DNA of 39,684 nucleotides from Candidatus Zhuqueibacterota bacterium (GTDB taxonomy: Bacteria > Zhuqueibacterota > Zhuqueibacteria > Oceanimicrobiales > Oceanimicrobiaceae), in NCBI GenBank assembly GCA_029262005.1, contig JAJDAG010000120.1, positions 1 through 39,684 of the forward strand, read 5' to 3'. The notes below the pieces were generated by a model, which worked only from the letters and a program-made list of their open reading frames with translations, had not been told where the DNA came from and made no database searches. This document shows positions 34,117 through 39,684 of the stretch, piece after piece. The first letter of the stretch is position 1, and the number at the start of each line of letters is the position of its first letter. A program made the translations under genes and the position numbers.

Positions 34117-36588
34117 ATGGACAGTCCAGACAAGTTTGAAGTGCCGGCTGACCAACTTCGCTGGCGGTGCGATCCTGCTGAACTCGGGTTCAAAAGTACC
34201 AAAGAAGTGAAATGCTGTGATGAGATTATCGGACAGGAACGCGCCATTCGGTCTATACATCTGGGGCTGGACATAAAAAGTCCGGGGTACAATATTTTTG
34301 TGGCCGGCCTAACCGGCACCGGTAAAACAACGACCATCAAGCGTTTGCTTGAGTCAATCGATACGGAGAATGGTGCGCCGCAAGATCTTTGTTACGTGCA
34401 TAATTTTACACATCCGGATCAACCGCGCGCTTTGATGTTGCCCAACGGCAAGGGGGTTGAATTTTCGGCAGATATGGATGATCTCGTTCAGGAGCTGCTG
34501 AGTAAATTGCCCAAAATGTTTGAAAGCGAAGAGTTTCAGCTGCGCAGCAAGAAAGCCATTGAGGAGCGGAAAGCTGCGTCTGTAATGCTGTTTAAGAGAC
34601 TTGAAGAACAAATTCGTAAAGGCGGCTTTGCTGTGGTGACGGTTGAAATGGGTACGGTTAGTCATCCGGAAATTCTTCCTGTGATTGATGACAAGGTTGT
34701 ATCATGGGAACAATTGGGTGGACGAGTTGGCGAGGGTAAGTTTAGTGAAAGCGCGTTTGTCCGGCTTCAAAAAAAACACGATAAGCTGGCAGAGGAACTC
34801 GAAAAATCACTTCGGGAAAATCGTTTGATCGAAAAGAGTATTCACAAAGCGCTCGATGACTTGAAATTCAAAGTGACGTTGCCCGTTGTCCGCGAGCTCA
34901 TAACTGAAATGAAAGACAAATATAGCTTTGAAGTCGTGCACGATTACCTCGATGCTGCTCAAAATCATATCCTGCAGAACCTGGAGAGATTCAAGGAGCC
35001 GGATGAAACCGGGATGCATCCGGCGCTGCCGCAATTGAATTTTACGCCTAAAGAGGACTTTTTGGAGCTGAAGGTAAATGTGGTTGTAGATAACGCGACG
35101 CTGGATCGTGCTCCGGTTGTGATTGAGACGGCGCCCAGTTATCGCAACTTGTTTGGCACCATCGAACGCGTAATGGATAGCAACGGAATTTGGCACAGCG
35201 ATTTCACCAGAATAAAATCCGGCTCGCTCTTGAAGGCAAACGGCGGTTATCTGGTTATTAATTTGCTGGATGCGTTGACTGAAGCGGGTGTGTGGGCAGC
35301 TCTGAAACGTACTTTAAAAAATCGCCAACTTGATATTCAGGTGTACGACCCGTTTTATCTCGCCGCAACTTCGGCTTTAAAACCGGAGGCAGTCGAACTT
35401 GATGTCAAGGTTGTCATTATCGGCGAGACAAGTTTGTACCAACTGCTTTATTTTTACGATGAAGACTTTAAGAAAATTTTTAAAGTTAAAGCCGATTTTG
35501 ACTCAGAGATGAGTCGTGACAAAAATGCCCTCAAGAAATATGCTGAATTTGTCAGGAAGATATGCGATGAAGAAAACTTGATGCCTTTCTCCGCGGCCGG
35601 CGTTGCGGAAGTTATTGAGCACGGTATACGTCTGGCTGGACGTCAGCACAAAATATCCACTCGGTTTAGTGATATTGCCGATGTCATGCGCGAAGCTCAT
35701 TACTGGGCACGGGTAGCCAAAGGTAAGCAGGTTACCGCTGAACACGTTCAGCGCGCTTTGCTGGAACGAATTTCCCGAGTCAGTATGGTTGAAGACAAAA
35801 TCCAGGAGATGATTCAGGATGGCACTTTGATGATCGAAATCAAAGGCCGGAAAACAGGACAGGTTAATGGGCTTTCTGTTTATGATTTGGGGGAATACCG
35901 TTTCGGCCGTCCTACAAAGATCACCGCGGAAGTATCTATTGGGCGTGCAGGGATCATTAATATTGAACGCGAAGCTGACTTGAGTGGCAAAACTCACGAT
36001 AAGGGGGTGCTGATAATTGGTGGCTACTTACGTGGTAAATACGCCCAGGCAGAACCCTTGACAATGACAGCAAGTGTCGCTTTCGAACAAAGCTACTCCG
36101 GCGTGGATGGGGACAGTGCTTCTTCAACCGAAGTTTATGCCATTCTTTCCTCCCTGGCGGATGTACCCTTGCGTCAAGATATTGCTGTAACGGGTTCAAT
36201 CAACCAGAAGGGCGATATTCAACCGATTGGTGGTGTCAATGAAAAGATAGAAGGCTTTTATGCGGTGTGCAAAGCAAAGGGCCTCAGCGGCAAACAAGGT
36301 GTGATGATACCGTATTTGAATAAAGCCGATCTCATGCTCAAACCAGAGGTCGTTCAAGCGGTTGCAAAAGGAAAGTTTCACATTTACGCAATTGAAACCA
36401 TCGAGAGTGGCATTGAGATTTTAACCGGATTCGCAGCCGGTCGCAAAGATGACAATGGGGAATACCCACCGGAATCGGTGAACGCCAGGGTTCAGCGGCG
36501 GTTGCAGGGTCTCGCCGCTGCAATGCGGGCTCATTCTGCTTCCGATGATGACAGAAGGCCGTCGCATGAAAATTCGGATGACCACTAA
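34117..36588 (+). CDS. Lon-like ATP-dependent protease (AAA_32 / Lon C-terminal family)
   Basis: This is a protease of about 823 residues that unfolds and degrades proteins. The N-terminal ATPase has Walker A G64-L-T-G-T-G-K-T71. A coiled helical insert (about 140-250) follows, then the sensor region KANGGYLVINLLDAL. The C-terminal Lon-type proteolytic domain has the Ser-Lys dyad S667 (G-D-S-A-S-S-T) and K710 (GGVNEKIEGF). It differs from classical LonA by lacking the LAN substrate domain. Frames open at GTG 34102 and ATG 34108, but ATG 34117 has GGAG at nine bases and is chosen. The charged tail (SDDDRRPSHENSDDH) is unusual. No operon partner is evident. Confidence 0.93.
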   Translation: MDSPDKFEVPADQLRWRCDPAELGFKSTKEVKCCDEIIGQERAIRSIHLGLDIKSPGYNIFVAGLTGTGKTTTIKRLLESIDTENGAPQDLCYVHNFTHPDQPRALMLPNGKGVEFSADMDDLVQELLSKLPKMFESEEFQLRSKKAIEERKAASVMLFKRLEEQIRKGGFAVVTVEMGTVSHPEILPVIDDKVVSWEQLGGRVGEGKFSESAFVRLQKKHDKLAEELEKSLRENRLIEKSIHKALDDLKFKVTLPVVRELITEMKDKYSFEVVHDYLDAAQNHILQNLERFKEPDETGMHPALPQLNFTPKEDFLELKVNVVVDNATLDRAPVVIETAPSYRNLFGTIERVMDSNGIWHSDFTRIKSGSLLKANGGYLVINLLDALTEAGVWAALKRTLKNRQLDIQVYDPFYLAATSALKPEAVELDVKVVIIGETSLYQLLYFYDEDFKKIFKVKADFDSEMSRDKNALKKYAEFVRKICDEENLMPFSAAGVAEVIEHGIRLAGRQHKISTRFSDIADVMREAHYWARVAKGKQVTAEHVQRALLERISRVSMVEDKIQEMIQDGTLMIEIKGRKTGQVNGLSVYDLGEYRFGRPTKITAEVSIGRAGIINIEREADLSGKTHDKGVLIIGGYLRGKYAQAEPLTMTASVAFEQSYSGVDGDSASSTEVYAILSSLADVPLRQDIAVTGSINQKGDIQPIGGVNEKIEGFYAVCKAKGLSGKQGVMIPYLNKADLMLKPEVVQAVAKGKFHIYAIETIESGIEILTGFAAGRKDDNGEYPPESVNARVQRRLQGLAAAMRAHSASDDDRRPSHENSDDH

Positions 36589-36763
36589 TTTTATCTTTGC
36601 CATAGATTGTCAATCGCAAAATCTGTGTTTCTGAAGTCAGATATTCGTTTTTTGCCGCAAACTCATCGCATAACGGCTCTTTTTTTTAAATGTTTATCCC
36701 TTGAAGACTGTTCTCATTTCGAAACCAATCATTTATGAAATCATTTCTTGCAAATAAGGTGAC

Positions 36764-36791
36764 TTTTTTGCACATTTGAATTTGCAAAAAA
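36764..36791. promoter_or_regulatory. Inverted repeat upstream of the FKBP gene
   Basis: TTTTTTGCA (36764-36772) and TGCAAAAAA (36783-36791) form a perfect 9-base inverted repeat around ten bases, 40 bases before the start codon. It could be an operator or, reading either way, a weak terminator-like hairpin. Confidence 0.35.
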
Positions 36792-36830
36792 ATTACTCAT
36801 TATTAATTCAATCCAAAGAGAGGGAGTCTC

Positions 36831-37538
36831 GTGAAAACTATCTTAAACATTGCTGTGCTTTTGACCCTGTTGTTTGTCATTTCAAGTTGTGACACAACTG
36901 GGTATGGAGGAGGAACAGTTAAGCTCGAAACAAAACAAGATTCAATAAGCTATTTTATTGGCACCGATATGGCAACCTCATTGGTCGATGTTAAAGATGA
37001 GATCAGCCTGGAAGTGCTCATCAGTGGCTTGCGGCATCAATTAAGTGCAGAACCCCTTCTGGTTAACAAAGAAGAAATGCAGAATGTTATGCGTGAGTTT
37101 TCCACGAAGGTTAGAAAAAAAATGGAAGAAAAGAAGAAGGCTGCTTTGACGGAGAATAAGGAAAAGGGCGCAATGTTTTTGCAAGAGAACAAGAAAAAGG
37201 ATGGCGTGATTACAACCGAAAGTGGCTTGCAATATGAAGTTGTAACTCAGGGAGATGGCCCAAAGCCGACGACAAAAGACAAAGTTAAGGTGCACTACAG
37301 AGGCACGACCACCGACGGCACTGAATTTGACAGTTCGTACAAGCGAGGTGAACCGGCGACATTTCCTGTGACTGGTGTTATTAAAGGATGGACCGAGGCG
37401 CTTTTGCTGATGAACGTGGGCAGCAAGTTCAATCTTTGTGTTCCATCTGAACTTGCCTATGGTGAGCGTGGTGCCGGTCGCTCGATTGGCCCAAATGCTG
37501 TGTTGCTTTTCGAAGTGGAGTTGCTCGGAATCGAGTAG
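36831..37538 (+). CDS. FKBP-type peptidyl-prolyl isomerase lipoprotein (FkpA/Mip-like)
   Basis: This 235-residue envelope foldase has a signal sequence with lipobox I-S-S-C20, an N-terminal dimerisation region (about 35-125, ending in a Lys-rich helix KKMEEKKKAALTENKEK), and a C-terminal FKBP domain from residue 126 (ESGLQYEVVTQG, VKVHYRGTTTDGTEFDSSY, VIKGWTEAL, AYGERGAG, GPNAVLLFEVELLGI). It catalyses proline isomerisation on exported proteins. It starts at GTG 36831 after AGAGAGGGAG. It is transcribed alone as far as can be seen. Confidence 0.95.
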   Translation: MKTILNIAVLLTLLFVISSCDTTGYGGGTVKLETKQDSISYFIGTDMATSLVDVKDEISLEVLISGLRHQLSAEPLLVNKEEMQNVMREFSTKVRKKMEEKKKAALTENKEKGAMFLQENKKKDGVITTESGLQYEVVTQGDGPKPTTKDKVKVHYRGTTTDGTEFDSSYKRGEPATFPVTGVIKGWTEALLLMNVGSKFNLCVPSELAYGERGAGRSIGPNAVLLFEVELLGIE

Positions 37539-37732
37539 TGGTGCGTTTAAGCAACTGCTACAGAATATGTCAACAACTGCTTTTATCGAGGTGCAATATG
37601 GCAAAGTCTCACCAGCGTGCCGAGATAAATTTGTTGTCGTGCCGTGCATACATGAAAATTTTTGTAGCGGAAAAGTAAAGCTCTAAGATAAGTGACCCCG
37701 GGGCGTCCCGGATTGAAATCAGGGTTCAGATT

Positions 37733-37776
37733 ACTGACTTGCCCTGCCTGTTGAGCACAAAACAGGGCAAGTCAGT
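37733..37776 (+). terminator. Perfect 14-bp hairpin before the hemerythrin gene
   Basis: ACTGACTTGCCCTG (37733-37746) pairs perfectly with CAGGGCAAGTCAGT (37763-37776) around 16 bases. Eight T residues follow, but only after an 11-base gap, immediately before the AGGAG of the next gene. It could terminate the FKBP transcript or act as an attenuator or protein-binding leader of the hemerythrin operon. Confidence 0.55.
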
Positions 37777-37808
37777 GTCTGGACTATTTTTTTTAGGAGT
37801 ACTTAAAG

Positions 37809-38495
37809 ATGAATCAACTGGATATTTCACAGGTGCCTGCTGAGCAGAGATTGGAAAAACTCTCCAGCGCATTTGACGCCCTGGATGAATCTGCTGAATT
37901 GGTCGTGAGTTGTGATGCATCATTTCTTGGGTTGCTACGTGAATTTCAACAGAAGTATTGGGGAAAGTATGACTGGTTGCCTTTGATTTCCGGCCCAAGC
38001 GCTTGGAAAGGAAAGATTTTCAAGCGGAAGGCTTCCGGGATTGCCTCCGAAACCATTTACAACTTCATGGAACGGGACCACGCACGTTGCGACCAACTTT
38101 ATGCAGACGGCGAGGCTGCCATTCTGGATAACAACATGGCGTTGGGCAAAGAATTACTTGCATCGTTTGACTTGTGCATGCGTCGGCATTTTGCCATGGA
38201 GGAACTGTTCTTTTTTCCAGCTTTTGAAGAACGGACCGGTATGACTCAGGGCCCGACTTCTGTCATGCGAATGGAGCATGAACAAATGAGGCAGGTGCTG
38301 GGGCAAATGAAAACTGCGCTGGCTGTCGATGACAGTGAAACGGTGCTGGGGGCCGGCGAGACTATTTTAATCCTTCTGCAGCAGCACAATACGAAAGAGG
38401 AAAATATGCTTTATCCGATGGGAGACGGCCACATTTCAGATATTGCCGAAGCCATGCTGAAAAAAATGCAACTAATCGACGTTGAGCAATTGTGA
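37809..38495 (+). CDS. DUF2249-hemerythrin fusion protein
   Basis: This 228-residue cytoplasmic protein starts with a DUF2249-like segment (about 1-75; LDALDESAELVV-type pattern and WLPLISGPSAWKGKI). A hemerythrin HHE domain follows, with likely di-iron ligands H91, H127-x3-E131, H157 and H193-x3-E197. Such proteins bind O2 or NO or act in repair of iron-sulfur centres under nitrosative stress (YtfE-like roles). TTTAGGAG lies ahead of the ATG. It overlaps the next gene by four bases, so translation is coupled. Context with a haem-copper-oxidase-like membrane protein supports an NO/O2 stress role. Confidence 0.93.
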   Translation: MNQLDISQVPAEQRLEKLSSAFDALDESAELVVSCDASFLGLLREFQQKYWGKYDWLPLISGPSAWKGKIFKRKASGIASETIYNFMERDHARCDQLYADGEAAILDNNMALGKELLASFDLCMRRHFAMEELFFFPAFEERTGMTQGPTSVMRMEHEQMRQVLGQMKTALAVDDSETVLGAGETILILLQQHNTKEENMLYPMGDGHISDIAEAMLKKMQLIDVEQL

Positions 38496-38740
38496 GTGGA
38501 TTGCGTAAATTAGACCGGGCAGTTGTTACGGTGGACTGCCGTGAATTGCTGCCTCCGGAGCCTCTAATTCGAGTGATGCAAGCCGTTGAAAAGATGCTGG
38601 ATTCAGAAGCCATTCTCATGCTTCATCGACAAAAACCTTGCGCTTTGTTTCCCAAATTAGAAGAGCGTGGTTTAAATTATGAAGTCCGTGAACTGGACGA
38701 TGGCTCAGTGCAAATCCAGATTTGGCGAGAGCATCCATGA
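38492..38740 (+). CDS. Small DUF2249 protein
   Basis: This 82-residue protein has the DUF2249 signature: V-D-C-R-E-L-L-P-P-E-P-L, then a compact alpha/beta TusA-like fold ending with a Trp-rich strand (VQIQIWREHP). It starts with GTG overlapping the hemerythrin stop (GTGA, 38492-38495) and ends in ATGA overlap with the next gene. DUF2249 proteins recur next to hemerythrins and NO-related oxidases; their molecular role is unknown. C16 in VDCREL is a candidate functional residue. Confidence 0.88.
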   Translation: MSGLRKLDRAVVTVDCRELLPPEPLIRVMQAVEKMLDSEAILMLHRQKPCALFPKLEERGLNYEVRELDDGSVQIQIWREHP

Positions 38741-39684
38741 AAACAAGCGGCTTAAGCCTTGAACAAGCGCCTCCTGAAGACATTCCGTTTCGATTTTTCC
38801 TCACAGCCCCTTTATTTGAAATTGCCGCCGGGTTGTTCATTGTATTTAGAGGAGTGGAACTATTTGTCACGACCTGGCATCTTGAGTCAATTGCTTTGAT
38901 TCATGCAATTACTTTGGGATGGTTGACCATGGTCATGATGGGGGCATTTTACCAAATGGTTCCCGTCCTGGCAGGCGGGCAGGTGCCGTACATTTATTTA
39001 TCCAGATGGGTGCATGCCGTGTTTATACCGGGTGTGCTATCCCTTGTTGCTGGGCTAGTTCTTAATTCAAATTTGTTCTATCTGGTCGCAAGCGTTTGTC
39101 TCGCGAGTGCACTCCTGGTTTTTATTGTGCAGATCGCCGGCGCTGTTTTTAAAGTCAAGGCGGACCGCGCAGTTGTCGTGGCCATGAGAATATCCATTTT
39201 GTCTCTGGGGTTCACTCTATTGCTTGGGCTGCTCCTTGTCGGTTTTTTTGCCGGCTGGTGGTCGTTTCCAGTGCACAGAGTGGCTGTAAAAGCAAGTCAC
39301 ATGGCGCTCGGGTTGCTTGGCTGGGTTGGCTGTCTGGTCATTGGCGTGGGTTTCCAGGTTGTACCCATGTTCTATCTGACAGCGGCTTTTCCGGAAAAAA
39401 GAGGCCGATGGATACTGCGTGGAATTATGGCCAGTCTCTGCCTGGTTTCATTCAGTTTTCTCACTGAGATTAAAACTGTGTGGGTTGTTCTTGCCGGGCT
39501 GCCTGGTATGTTCGCAGTTGCAGTATTTGCCGCCAACATGGCTATTCTTCTTAAGCAAAGAAAAAGGAAAATCGTAGATACGACTCTGCTGTTTTGGCAG
39601 GTCGGGCTGGTAACATTTCCACTCTCATTTCTTTGCCTGATTATTTCTCCGCTGGAACAGAATGAAACGTTTCTCTTTCTTTTC
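38737..39684 (+). CDS. Haem-copper-oxidase-I-like / NnrS-like membrane protein, partial
   Basis: An open frame starts at ATG 38737, overlapping the preceding stop by four bases, and continues through the window end: 316 residues seen, 3' end missing. It is almost entirely hydrophobic, about nine helices so far. Two similar modules each carry a histidine followed by L-G-W and Q-x-V-P: H56 (HAITLGW ... FYQMVPVL) and H188 (HMALGLLGW ... FQVVPMF). The pattern suits haem-binding membrane proteins distantly related to cbb3-oxidase subunit I or NnrS, frequently linked to DUF2249 and hemerythrin in NO metabolism. Catalytic oxidase activity cannot be claimed from the fragment. Confidence 0.8.
   Translation, partial: MKTSGLSLEQAPPEDIPFRFFLTAPLFEIAAGLFIVFRGVELFVTTWHLESIALIHAITLGWLTMVMMGAFYQMVPVLAGGQVPYIYLSRWVHAVFIPGVLSLVAGLVLNSNLFYLVASVCLASALLVFIVQIAGAVFKVKADRAVVVAMRISILSLGFTLLLGLLLVGFFAGWWSFPVHRVAVKASHMALGLLGWVGCLVIGVGFQVVPMFYLTAAFPEKRGRWILRGIMASLCLVSFSFLTEIKTVWVVLAGLPGMFAVAVFAANMAILLKQRKRKIVDTTLLFWQVGLVTFPLSFLCLIISPLEQNETFLFLF

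Overview
The window reads as chromosomal DNA of a Gram-negative bacterium, probably in the Fibrobacterota-Chlorobiota-Bacteroidota (FCB) superphylum or a neighbouring lineage such as Calditrichota/KSB1. The main evidence is a SusC/SusD outer-membrane pair and lipoproteins with ordinary lipoboxes, together with NtrB/NtrC-type sigma-54 signalling. Recognisable promoters look like sigma-70 boxes (for example TTGACT-N16-TATATT before tRNA-Met) rather than the Bacteroidota TTTG/TAnnTTTG type. This lineage call is inference; no rRNA or marker phylogeny is available here.

Layout. 1-930 (-): partial thioredoxin reductase. 1376-7844 (+): a respiratory module of a fused iron-sulfur/NrfD membrane subunit, a cytoplasmic molybdopterin oxidoreductase of the SoeA/polysulfide-reductase-like group, and a SulP anion transporter; the best reading is sulfite oxidation with sulfate transport. 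7879-8058: a composite palindromic repeat. 8154-8226: tRNA-Phe with its own promoter and terminator. 8735-12891 (+): an unusual four-gene cassette. 12924-15658 (-): an unrecognised basic protein, an NAD(P)-binding SDR and YciO. 16129-16550: a small membrane protein and tRNA-Met. 17188-18942: a REC-GGDEF-EAL protein. 18965-19405 (-): a hot-dog thioesterase. 19704-23015 (+): a nuclease/ATPase pair of the SbcD/SbcC type, closest in layout to Bacillus YhaO/YhaN. 23008-27421 (-): SusD and SusC. 27919-31391 (+): a histidine kinase and NtrC-type regulator. 31697-37538 (+): tandem UspA, a Cys/Met-metabolism PLP enzyme, a Lon-like protease and an FKBP lipoprotein. 37809-39684 (+): a translationally coupled hemerythrin, DUF2249 protein and haem-copper-oxidase-like membrane protein, which runs off the end.

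The most interesting part is the cassette at 8735-12891. It encodes (1) a protein with 18 cysteines in 172 residues, (2) an orphan ParA/Soj ATPase without ParB, (3) a protein whose N-terminus imitates the ParA-activating tip of ParB (basic residues then QGKGLDAM) and whose C-terminal domain is a paralogue of protein 1, with K-C-x2-K-G and D-L-F-D at identical spacing, and (4) a subtilisin-like protease with a P domain but no visible signal peptide. I propose a ParA-driven positioning or partition system for a protein cargo, with gene 3 as adaptor, gene 1 as cargo or cargo shell, and the protease as effector or processing enzyme. The architecture is read directly from the sequence; the function is inference.
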